Shown in pieces: positions 1 through 11,558 of a DNA stretch of 64,000 nucleotides (within the stretch, counting starts at the first letter, position 1; each line of letters starts with the position of its first letter). Under the pieces are notes generated by a model. The model worked only from the letters and a program-made list of their open reading frames with translations, did not search any database and had not been told where the DNA came from. The translations under genes and the position numbers were made by a program. Origin of the DNA: Vigna angularis (Eukaryota > Streptophyta > Magnoliopsida > Fabales > Fabaceae); assembly GCF_016808095.1 (NCBI RefSeq), contig NC_068973.1, forward strand, positions 1 to 64,000, read 5' to 3'.

Positions 1-3000
1 AAAAAAACCCTAAACCCCAAACCCCAAACCCCAAACCCCAAACCCCAAACCCCAAACCCCAAACCCCAAACCCCAAACCCCAAACCCCAAACCCCAAACC
101 CCAAACCCCAAACCCCAAACCCCAAACCCCAAACCCCAAACCCCTAAACCCCAAACCCCAAACCCCAAACCCCAAACCCCTAAACCCCAAACCCTAAACC
201 CTAAACCCTAACCCTAAACCCTAACCCAAAACCCCAAACCCAAAACCCTAAACCCTAAAAAACCCTAAACCCTAAAAAACCCTAAACCCAAAACCCTAAA
301 CCCAAAACCCTAAACCCAAAACCCTAAACCCTCAAAACCCTAAACCCTCAAAACCCTAAACCCTCAAAACCCTAAACCCTCAAAACCCAAAACCCAAAAC
401 CCTAAACCCTAAACCCTAAACCCAAAACCCTAAAAACCCAAAACCCAAAACCCTAAACCCTAAACCCCAAAACCCAAAACACTAAACCCTAAACCCCAAA
501 CCATAATCCCCAAACCCAAAACCCCAAACCCAAAACCCCAAACCCTTAACCCCAAACCCTAAACCCCAAACCCCATACCCCATACCCCAAACCCCTAACC
601 CCAAACCCCAAACCCTTAACCCCAAACCCCTAACCCTAAACCACAAACCCAAAACCCAAAACCCTAAACCAAAAACCCTTAACCCTATAACCCCAAACCC
701 CTAAACCCCAAACCCTAAACCCCAAACCCCAAACCCAAAACCCCAAACCCCAAACCCAAACCCCAAACCCTAAACCCCTAACCCTAAAACCCTAAACCAT
801 AATAACCCTCAACCCTGAAGCCTCAACCCTCAACCCTGAACCCCCAACCCTGATTCCTCAACCCTAAACCCAGAACCTTGAACCCAAACCCCGAACCCGA
901 AACCCAAAGAACCCGAAACCCAAAAAACCCGAAACCCTAAAAACCCTAAACCCTAAAAACCCTAAACCCTAAAAACCCCAAACCCAATAACCCCAAAACC
1001 CTAAACCCCAAACTCCTAAACCCTGAACTTTGAACCCCAAACCCGAACCCCGAAACCCGATCCCCGAAACCCAAACCCCAAAACCCGAACCCCAAACCCC
1101 AAACCCTAAACCCTAAACCCCTAACCCTAAACCCTTAACCCTAACCCTAAACCACCCTAAAACCCCTAAACCCTAATAACCCTGAACCATCAACTCTGAA
1201 CCCTAAACCCTAAACCAAAACCCTGAACCCTAATCCCTAAACCCTATGCCCTACATTATAAACTTTATACCACACACTCTAAACCTTATACCACACATTT
1301 TACACCTCAAACCCTAAACACCTAAAATCTTAAATTGTAAAACACTATGCCCTAAAAACCCTTAAAAAAGGACCGCTAAAAAATCCTAAATTCCAAATCC
1401 CAAACCCTAAAAACCCTAAACCCCAATCCCAAAAACCCAAAAACCCCAAAACCCAAACCCCTAAACCCCAAACCCCAAACCCTAAACCCCAAACCCCTAA
1501 ACCCCAAACCCAAAACCCGTAACCCTTAAACCCCAACCCCAAACCCAAACCCCAAACCCTAAACCCCTAACCCTAAACCATAATAACCCTCAACCCTCAA
1601 CCCTGAACCCTCAACCCTGAACCCTCAACCCTGAACCCTCAACCCTAAACCCTCAACCCTCAACCCTCAACCCTCAACCCTGAACACTGAACCCTGAACC
1701 CTGAACCCTGAACCCTGAACCCTGAACCCTGAACCCTGAACCCTGAACCCTGAACCCTGAACCCTAAACCCTGAACCCTAGATCCCTACATTATAAAATT
1801 TATACCCCACATCCTAAACCCTACACCCTACATTATAAACTTTATACCACACACTCTAAACCTTATACCACACATATTAAACCTCAAACCCTAAACACCT
1901 AAAGTCTTAAATTGTAAAACACTATGCCCTAAAAACCCTTAAAAAAAGACCGCTAAAAAATCCTAAATTCCAAATCCCAAACCCTAAAAACACTGTACCA
2001 AAATCCTTAAAAACTCTAAATTGTAAACCATAAACCCAGGCCTCAAGTCCCTAAACCATAAACCACAAAATCTGAAACCCTAAACTCCCAACTTCAAACC
2101 TTAGACTTTAAACTCTACACTCAAAATCCTAAACCATAAACCCTACACCCTACATTATAAACCTTACACCATACACCATAAATCCTATACCACACACATT
2201 AAATCTTAAACCCTAAAACCTTAAAATGTAAAACACTAAACTCTAAAATTCCTTGATCATAGACCCTAGACCATAGACCCTAGATCCTAAACCTTAGACT
2301 CTTGATCCTAGACCCCAAACCATAGACCCAAACCACCTACCCCCAACCCTCAACCCCTAAACCTCAACCCTCAATCTTAAACCCAAACCCAAATCCTAAT
2401 CCCCAAATCTCAAACTCCAAACCCTAAATAATAAACTCCAAACCCTAAACCCCATACAAAGACCCCTAAAAAACCCTAAACCATAAATCCCTAGACACTT
2501 GGACCCATAGAATCCTACACCCCTTCACCCTTACACTCTTACACCCTAGACACCAGACACCCCTAGACAACACCCCTACACCCCAAACACCAGACACCCT
2601 TATAGCCTTACACCCTAGACGCCATACACCATATACCATACACCATACACCATACACCATACACCAAACACCAAAAACTAGACACGAGACCATACCCTAA
2701 AGCCCTAAACCTCAACCCTAAACTAAAACAACTAAAAACCATAAACTATAAACCCCAAATTCCAAACTCCAAACCACAAACTCCAAAAAAACTTAAACCA
2801 TAAACCCTAAAAACCTTTAAAAAAGACCCCTAAAAATCCTACAAAACCCATAAATCCAAGCCTCAAACCCCAAACCCCAAAAATCCTACACCAAACCCCC
2901 AAAAAACCATAAACAATAAACCTAAACCTTAAACTAAAACCTGTAAAACAACCCTAAAAAGTAAACCCAAATCCCAAACTCCAAACCCTAACCACAAACC

Positions 3001-3770
3001 CAGAACCCAAAATCTCAAACCCGAAAATCCAAACCCCAAATCCTAAACATAATACCCCAAACCCTAAAAAGGCTAAATCAAAACCTCTAAAAAACCCTAA
3101 ACCATAAACATAAACCTAAACCTTAAACTCCAAACCTTAAATCTCAAACCCTAAACCTTAACAACCCTAAAAAAACCCATATAAAACCTCAAAACCTAAA
3201 TCATAAATCTTAAACCCTAATCACCAAATCTCAAACAACAAAAACCTCAAACTTCAAACCCCAACATCAAATCCCCAACCCCAAGCCTAAAACCTTAAAC
3301 TCTAATCCCTAAACCAAAACTTCTAAAACCCAAAAACACATAAACTTCAACCTTAAACCTCAAACCATAACTCCAAACCCAAACCCCAAACCCTAAACCT
3401 TTAAATCCTAAACATTAAACCCTAACCCCAAACCTCAAACCTCAAACTCCAAATCCCAAACCCTAAAACCAAATGACCATAAACCAAAACCACTAAAAAA
3501 CCTTAAATCTTAAATCCTTAAACCCATAAACCCTAAACCCAAAACCCCAAACATTAAAACCTCAACCTCAAACTCCAACCCCAACCCTTAACCCCAAACC
3601 CTCATCCCCAAACCCCTAAATCCTAAACCCTAAACCTCAAAAGTCAAACCCAAAACACCAAACCATAAACTTCAACCTCAAACCCTAAATCTTAAACCTC
3701 AAATCCCCAAACACCAAATCCCAAACCCTGAACCAAAACCTCGAAAACTCTAAAACCTTAAATCCCAAAA
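1..3770. repeat. Degenerate telomeric/subtelomeric repeat block
   Basis: The + strand is almost entirely short C/A-rich heptamers of the CCCTAAA type and variants: CCCCAAA, CCCAAAA, CCCTGAA, CCCTCAA. This orientation is the one expected at the left end of a plant chromosome. The first 230 bases are dominated by CCCCAAA rather than the standard plant CCCTAAA. Order decays with distance: from about 2000 on the words are mixed with CCATAAA, CCTCAAA and short unique strings. Open frames in the block (for example 1345-1548 and 2466-2693 on the minus strand) are simple-repeat translations rich in G, W, L and F and are not genes. Confidence 0.93.
1250..1995 (+). repeat. Subtelomeric segmental duplication, about 577-bp offset
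   Basis: A non-telomeric segment of about 160 bases beginning CTACATTATAAACTTTATAC at 1251 recurs at 1828 with only a few changes. It includes the words ACACTCTAAACCTTATACCA and AAACACTATGCCC. A more diverged third version lies at about 2150-2260. The copies are separated by telomere-like heptamers, so the unit has been duplicated together with its telomeric surroundings. Confidence 0.8.
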
Positions 3771-5530
3771 CCCCAACATTACTGTAATTAATTACAAAGG
3801 CTTGTAATTCGAATTACAAGCACTTTGTAATCGATTACCAATGAAGTCATGCACCCCCTACATGATTTTAACATTAAGTAATCGATTACAGTTGGTTGTA
3901 ATCGATTACTAGACCCAGAAAACGTGTGGGGTGCACAAATTCACCTTTTCTAATTTGGCAGTGCAGAAGTTGTGAACCCCCTTCACAACTTATGCATCTG
4001 AAGTTGTGTGGGGATGCACGATTTGCCCATAATCATAACTAAAAAAAATTGTGTTTTTATCTATAAACGTAAAAAAATCGCAGAAGATGAGTGAGAAGGT
4101 TGAGAAGGGAAACAGTTCAGAATCTAGAGGTTTTGTTCTACTCATACATTCTACGCATTTCTTATTTTTGTCTCATGTGGTTACATTACAATTCTATGCA
4201 TATACATGGTGAAGTCTTAGTAGTTGTTGCATGAAAATGGCATGTGCGGATGGTGTTGTAAGTGTCGAAGAACATTGATGCCAAATTACACGTTTCATAA
4301 CACTACGTGCATGGAACAGAGTGATACAGGATTACACCTTCATGGTATTTGTTATGGTGTGTACATTTAAGAGCATTGGCTGGAAGTTGCAGATAATCAC
4401 ATGATGTAGGAAGCAACTCGAAGACCAATTTAGATATGACGGAGGAGCTTGCCTGTGCCTACGACTACACCACCTGAGCCATGCAGGGTGTCAAGGCTTG
4501 CACCAACTTCGTGCATGTGAGATGAAATGCATTAAGGTTTAAGAACTTAATGGTAGTACACAAACAAAGGACACTAGACATTGCTAATATATGTTCCCCT
4601 ACTTCCTTTTTGTGATGAATCAATTCAATAATCCCATCTTCTTAACCACAATTCAATATAACTTATTTCTAAATATTCATGTTTTTAATTGAAGCATCTT
4701 TCTATATGAATTAGTTTTACACTTTATGTCTTTCTTCAAAGTCTAAGTGAGGGTAGATTTAAATAATACTGGCTAGTGCAAACAATGTTGAGTTATAGTG
4801 TAAAGCTTCCTTCATAAGCCTAGAATACAAGTTTCTTTCAAATTGTTATAGTTTATGATTAAGTGTGTGAATAATCAAAACCACGAGGTGTTCTGGTGAC
4901 AGTGGATTTAGTGATATTAGGAGACAAAAAAGGGTAATCAAAAGTGATGTTTCTTCTACCTTGGAAATTGATTTGTTAACATAATAAAAAAACATTACAA
5001 CATATAGAAATATATTACAAGATTGCGGCTGTTTCAGAAGTTAACTTTTCTATTAAGTAATCTGGAATATATTTTTGGATTCGAGGTTACATCCCTAATT
5101 ATACTTTAGGGAAATATATTTCACTTCTTATATTTTATTATTAGTTTATAAGAGTAAATTGGGGTGCAAGAAGTAAAAAAAGGTGCATGAAGCATTGTTT
5201 ATTGGAGTGTTATTGGAGATGTCAACCAGTCTTGGCCCATGAAGATGAAGGACATTTGTTGGCCCAATGAAGGTAGTGTGCTTGTTTAAAGGAATCTTGC
5301 ATCCTATCAAATTTCTCACTACACCCTACAAAGGCTTCTGGGAAAAAAAATCTTAAGTGGAGAAGGGTAATTGTCTTTTGGAAAAAAAAATCCAATTTTG
5401 TTTTAGTGTTTTTTGAAAATTAAAATCTATAATGATATGGTGTTGGGAGAAATTCTATAGGGTGCAGGAAGCAATAGCCTTGAAGGATAATGCTTTGGAA
5501 ATTGGATTGTTGTTCTCCCCGTTCAAACAA
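3771..5530. other. Intergenic; cluster of GTAATCGATTAC palindromes
   Basis: No open frame or recognisable gene was found. Near the telomere boundary there is a perfect 20-base palindrome at 3801-3820. Three copies of the 12-base palindrome GTAATCGATTAC follow at 3827-3838, 3878-3889 and 3898-3909. The same box is a fixed part of the large tandem array at 37-51 kb. The remainder, about 4000-5530, is AT-rich unique-looking sequence in which I see nothing. Confidence 0.6.
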
Positions 5531-6981
5531 GGTTTAATAACCTCTTTAGTCCCCACTTTCGTTGGATAATGTCAATTCAATCTTCATTTATAAAAGTGTT
5601 TGGAATATGTCCACAATTAGTAAACGAAGTTAGTGCGTTGATGATTTGACACAAGTTATTAGCAACATGTCAATATATTGTTTTGTGCGTGCTTACGTGT
5701 AACTGACTTACAAAAGATATGGTGTTTTATTCAGATAGGGTCCAAATTTTGAATCAACCACAGTCCAACCTTGCCGGAGCCATCACGACCCCCATTGGCC
5801 ACACCCATTAGCTCCCTCATTGTCGCAAACTTGCATCACCACCGTCAACCAAAACTCAAAAATGTGAGAATTAAAAACCCTAAATGCAGGAAGCCTAACT
5901 CCAAAATCAGGAAAGAAGAAATAGAATTGCAAGAGAGAAATCAGGAAAGAAACCCAAAATTTGAAAGAAACCCAATAGAGAAATCATGAAGAAATAGAAT
6001 CTCAACCCAAGAGAGAAATCAGGAAAGAAACCCATAATTTGAAAGCCCTAAACAATGTTTCCCCTGCCGCAACCCAAACAACCACTGTCAAGCTGATTTC
6101 TTAGGCAGAAACCCCATGGCCACTCCATCTTCAACCCCAACAAGAACAAGAATTGCAAGATCAAGACTACAAGATCAGAAACCACAGAAATCAATTTGGA
6201 ATGAACCCTTACCTCCCAAATGACAAAACTCAAATATCAGAACAAACACCTCCAAAATCGAAGAGGAAAATAAAACCCCAATTTCAAAACCCAAATTGCA
6301 AGAACAATTTGCAATCACAGAAACCCTAAATCGCAGAATCTAGAACGAAAACCCCCAAAATTCGAGAACAAATCAAAACCCTAATTGCAATTTCAGAAGA
6401 GGAGGAGGAGGATTGCGTCGCGAATCAAAACCTGCAGAACAGGGAACCAAAATCATCTACCCCAAAATGCTAGCCTCACATGACAACAGAGAACCCAAAA
6501 ATCCCCAAACGAAACCCTCGCCGCAACACGCAGATGCCCTTTCCGCGAAACGTAGAAGCTTTCGTCGTGCTCTCCGCCGCGCAATAGTCGTGTCTTCGTC
6601 GCGCCTTCGCTCTGTCATCGTCGGCGTGAGGTCGTTGCCTATGCTCAAGACGCAACAAGACGCATATCATCCTCGCCCCAACATTGGGTCGTTCGCGGTG
6701 GAGAGAAAAACATAAATTTCAAGCTCCTGGCTTGAGTGTGATGAGGGAGAAAGAGAAAGGGCAGAATGAGCCACTTAGTGTGACCCCTCGAAGGAATAAT
6801 GACACGTAAGCACTATAGGCTGCCAGATCATCAATCTATTAACGTCGTTTGGTTATACTTAATGGAAAGGACAAATTTGACGCAAAGTTTACTAACTGTG
6901 GGCATATTCCAAACACTTTTATAAATGGAGACTGAATTGACATTATCCAACGAAAGTGGGGATCAAAAAGGCTATTAAACC
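5531..6981. mobile_element. Mutator-like element, non-autonomous, 95-bp TIRs, 9-bp TSD
   Basis: The arms 5531-5625 and 6887-6981 are inverted copies differing at about 8 of 95 positions, both starting GGTTTAATA. The nine bases outside each end are TTCAAACAA and TCCAAACAA, a 9-bp target duplication with one difference, which is the Mutator-superfamily hallmark. Weaker inverted similarity continues inward for roughly another 100 bases. The 1.2-kb interior has no transposase. It contains a GC-rich segment at 6400-6720 (100-residue open frame at 6413-6715) and an internal partial duplication around 5933-5985 and 6010-6045. The interior could be a captured gene fragment (Pack-MULE), but I do not recognise its source. 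Confidence 0.85.
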
Positions 6982-7051
6982 TCCAAACAACAAGCTGACT
7001 GTACTATATGAGGCTGGACCTATGATACAATGGAGTAGCCGACACATAAAA

Positions 7052-8427
7052 GGGTGTTTCATCCTACACTTCCAACATACCTCCAACTTTTTCAAAAATT
7101 TCATTTTTAACTTTAATAAATATCTTTCTATTTTCTTCTTTTTCTTACTAAAGACACTTTAATAAATATATTTTTATTTTTTTCTTTTCTTATTAAAGGC
7201 TCTACACCAACTTAATAATAATTTAATTTAAATTTAAATATTATTTAATATAACTCAATATTTTAATAAATATTAAAATATAATTTATATTATAATAATA
7301 GTTATATTAAAAAATAAAAATAAAATAATAATAATAATATAAAATTTAATTTAATATATTCAAAAATATTAAATTATATTAAAATATTAAAATAAATTAA
7401 AAAATTATTAAATTTTAAATAAAAACAAAAATTTTAAAAAGATTGTTAATCGGATATCAAAATCCATAAAATATACTAACAGTTTTGTTTTTTATTTAAA
7501 ATTTAATAAATATTTAATTTAATTGAAAATTATAATATTATTTATTATATTTTTACATTTTAATAATTATTAAAATATGATTTATATTTTCATAATAATT
7601 TTATTAAAAAAATAAAAATATAATAACAAAAATAAAAGTAATAATAATGAAAATAAAAATAATATTTAAAATCACATTTAATATATTTAAATATATTACA
7701 TTATATTAAAATATTAAATTAAATTAAATAATTATTAAAATTTAAATAAATAAATAAATTTTACATCCGTTAATCGAATATCATATCCGTATTATAAATT
7801 ATCGGTTTTTTATATCGATTAACAAATTTTTTTAAATTTTGTTTTTTTTAAGTTTTTATAATTATTTAATTTATTTTAATATTACTTTTATTTTAGATAT
7901 TTTTATTTTTATTTTTTAATAAAACTTATAAAAATATAAATTATATTAAATTATAAAAATATAATAGATAATATTATAATTTTCAATTAAATTAAATATT
8001 TATTAAATTTAAAATAAAAACAAAACTGTTAACATAGTTTACGAATATCCGACAAACAAGTTTTTAAAATTTTTGTTTCTATTTAATTATTTAATTTATT
8101 TTAATATTTTAATATAATTTAATATTTTTAAATATATTAAATCAAATTTTATATTATTATTATTATTATTATTATTATTTGTTTTTAATTATTTTATTTT
8201 TATTTTTTTAATATAACTATTATTATAATATAAATTATATTTTAATTATTATTAAAATATTAAATAATATTAAATAATATTTAAATTTTAAATCAAATTA
8301 GATTATTATTAAGATGGTGAAAAAATGTCTTAAATAAAAAAGATAAAAAATATTTATTAAAGTTAAAAATAAATATTTTTAAAAAAAATAGAGATAGGAT
8401 AAAATATTGGAAGTGCTCGATGAACAC
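7052..8427. mobile_element. Degenerate AT-rich palindromic element (family A, copy 1)
   Basis: The left end (GTGTTTCATCCTACACTTCC) and the right end (a diverged reverse complement near 8390-8427) match the ends of the better preserved copies at 8795 and 16108. The interior is more than 85% A+T, and the two halves read as inverted copies of each other around a centre near 7780. That region contains short GC-bearing words such as CGGATATC. No coding potential. The ends are too diverged to show a target duplication. Confidence 0.6.
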
Positions 8428-8794
8428 GTAAAAAAAAGACTAAACCCAAACATGAAACATATTACACATAGAAGAACTACTACTATTTTATACATAGGTG
8501 TTTCTCCTGCACCATCATTTCTTCCTTCACCCCTAAATTCTAAAATTTCATTTTTACCCTTCATTAAAATATATTAAAAACCTTAATTTAGAGGCGTACA
8601 CATTTTTTTCTTCCTTCTTCCTCTCTCGGCGCCCTCTGTACCTCCATCCATCTCGTCTCAACAGCTTTTTCATCCTCTCAAGTTGTGAGCTTTTGTTGCT
8701 TATTCCACTCACCATTTCAATTTCATGGATTTGAAGCGAAGCTCTAATTGTATTTGGGTTTGTGCTGCAACTCCCATTGAATGGATAATGAAAT

Positions 8795-9971
8795 GAGTGT
8801 TTCATCCTACACCTCCAACATTTCATCCTGCACCTCCAAAAATTCCATTTTTATCCTTCTGACATTTGTATCTCCAACTTTTTTAAAAATTTCATTTATT
8901 CTCTTTCTTATTAAAGCATTTTAATAACTATTTTTTTATTTTCTTCTCTTTCTTATTAAAGACACTTCACACCACCTTAAAATTAATTCTAATTCAATTT
9001 AAAATTTAAATATTATTTAATATAATTTTATATTTTAATAATTATTAAAATATGATTTATATTATAATAATAACTATATTAAAAAATAAAAATAAAATAA
9101 TAAAAATAAAATAATAATAATAATATAAAATTTGACTTAATATATTCAAATATATTAAATTATATTAAAATATTAAAACAAATTAAATAATTATTAAATT
9201 GAAAATAAAAACAAAAATTTTTAAAAAATCGAAAATCAGTTTTGTTTTTTATTTAAAATTTAATCAATATTTAATTTAATTAAAATTATAGCATTATTTA
9301 TTATATTTTTATATTTTAATAATTATTAAAATATGATTTATATTTTTATAATATTTTTATTAAAAAATAAAACTAATAATAACTAAAATAAGAGTAAAAA
9401 TAATAAAAATAAAAATTATATTAAAAATGATATAAATTTATCGGACGTCAATATCCGACTCGTTTCTGAAATTAAATATTGATTAAATTTTAAATAAAAA
9501 ATAAAACTGATTTTCGATAACAAGTTTTTAAAAAATTTTGTTTTTATTTTCAATTTAATAATTGTTTAATTTATTTTAATATTTTAATATAATTTAATAT
9601 TTTTGAATATATTAAGTCAAATTTTATATTATTATTATTATTTTATTTTTATTTTTATTTTAATTATTTTATTTTTATTTTTTTAATATAGTTATTATTA
9701 TAATCTAAATTATATTTTAATAATTATTAAAATATAAAATTATATTAAATAATATTTAAATTTTAAATTAAATTAGAATTAATTTTAAGGTGGTGTAGAG
9801 TGTCTTTGATAAGAAAGAGAAGAAAATAAAAAAATATTATTAAAATGTCTTTAATAAAAAAGAGAATAAATGAAATTTTTAAAAAAGTTGGAGGTGCAGG
9901 ATGTCAGAAGGTTAAAAATGAAATTTTTAGAGGTGCAGAATGAGATGTTGGAGGTGTAGGATGAAGCACTC
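8795..9971. mobile_element. AT-rich palindromic element (family A, copy 2), 9-bp TSD
   Basis: Both ends carry the inverted sequence GAGTG(T/C)TTCATCCTACACC, followed by a second CTGCACCTCC block and then TTTCATTTATTCTCTTTC. The similarity extends well over 200 bases into each arm, and the AT-rich interior is also largely self-complementary. Flanks TAATGAAAT (8786-8794) and TAATAAAAT (9972-9980) form a 9-bp target duplication with one mismatch, pointing to Mutator-type transposition. The element is 1177 bp and has no gene. The central part is shorter than in copy 3, so one arm seems internally deleted. Apparent open frames at its edges are terminal-repeat sequence. Confidence 0.83.
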
Positions 9972-9980
9972 TAATAAAAT

Positions 9981-10469
9981 TGAATCTGTCCTTTATCTTC
10001 TCATCTGCCCTAACCAATAGCAATATGTTGGAACCCCTCTTCTTGCCAAATGCCACCCCTATGAATTGAAAATTATTCTGCATATTCTTGTGGGATTCGG
10101 CCTCTAACTTTAGTTGTCTCGAGCTCTCATTGTGGATTGGCATGGAAAACTTATTGGCTTCAAATTGCTTTGGTTTCTCTAAAAAAAAATGCTATAAGTG
10201 GCGGAGATAGATACGAATGACGAAATAATGAAGAATGGATGGTCATGAATGATAAAGGCATGCTGCTTCTGGATTCATCACTACAAAAAGAATTGTTTAA
10301 TCATTTCATAAGATATTTTAAAATCTGAAAATATATTCCAAAACACTGAAAAACTAAAAAATTACATTCTAATTGAGGATTTTAAAAATAATTTTTTATT
10401 CAAAATAAATAAGTAAAATATTTTTAGATTCGAAAATATCTTTTAAAATATTTTACTGAACCTCTAATT

Positions 10470-10511
<42 letters not shown>

Positions 10512-11558
10512 GAATTCGAAAATACTTTTGTGATCATTCAATCTATAAAATATTAAAATATATAAATATATAAAATTAAATTGTATTAATTATTTTACTT
10601 TATCATGTGATATTTTGAATATTTAAATAAATTTATTGACAAGCAGACAAGGAATTGAAAGCCTCTTGTTTCAAAAAGCGAATAATTAAAGTCATTTACT
10701 CATTTTCAGCATATACTAAAAATATTCTGTTGTAACATGATATTTAATGTGTGTTTTTCTTTTTCTTCTTGCACTCTCACAATTTCTTGGCGCATCTCCA
10801 AATTTTCAACGTAACTATTTTAGTCTGTAAAAATAACTTCCAAATTACCATTTTTGGAATTTTTCTAGAACAATTTTTCCATGATATAATTTTCCGAATA
10901 AAATTTTCAAAACAAAAGTCCAAAAATAAAATTTTTAGATGGAGATTTTCGAAATGCAATGTGGTAAGATTTCTGGAACATATATAAAAGGATTATGTGA
11001 AAAGATAACCAACATAAAGATATACGGGTTCACCACCTTAAGTAGAGATCGAGGGTAGGGTTTCTAAAGTTTGCACCAAATCTAAAGATAGAAGTTCACA
11101 ATCTTAAGAGATAAAGGATAGTTTTGTAATGGGAGGATTTATCAAGTTTGTCAGAAAAATAGTGAAGGGAGGGTTTTCCCAAGGTTGTTAAGAAAACTTG
11201 TAGTATATTGTGATACCATGGAATACATTTGAGATGAATTCGTGTACGTAGACAAGTGGTGTCAAGTCATTTATCTACTGCACTGAATGTTAAAGCCAAA
11301 AGAAATAACTTAACAAGTAATTACAAGAAGAATTCTGCAAAATTGATTCAGAAAGGTCAAGCGTCACAGCTTAACAACGCAAGCGATTAAATATTCGAAT
11401 GTAAATAAAATACTTCTTAGTAGATTATCAGTGAGTAGATTATCAGTGAGTTTATTAATAGGATGGATGAACTATGTTAAGTTGAAACTATACCGACACT
11501 TGATCAGTGTCCATCTAAGCTATGATAATTGAACAAATAATTCGTATTTAAGCTATGA
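9981..11558. other. Intergenic, 3' side of the plastid membrane protein gene
   Basis: No gene was recognised. The segment holds a long (AT)n microsatellite at 10471-10509. There is also a CACTACAAAAAG word at 10279 that resembles a CACTA-transposon end but has no partner. Overlapping short open frames near 10751-10987 are on opposite strands of an AT-rich stretch and look accidental. The last few hundred bases before 11558 are probably the 3' untranslated region and terminator of the neighbouring minus-strand gene. Confidence 0.5.
10471..10509. repeat. (AT)19 microsatellite
   Basis: Uninterrupted alternating A and T for about 38 bases, directly readable. Confidence 0.97.

Noticed and set aside
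1345..2693. Open frames in the telomeric block rich in Gly, Trp, Leu and Phe
   Set aside because: They are direct translations of heptamer repeats with no start context or family.
10279..10295. CACTACAAAAAG word like a CACTA-transposon end
   Set aside because: No inverted partner, sub-terminal repeats or 3-bp target duplication found within reach.
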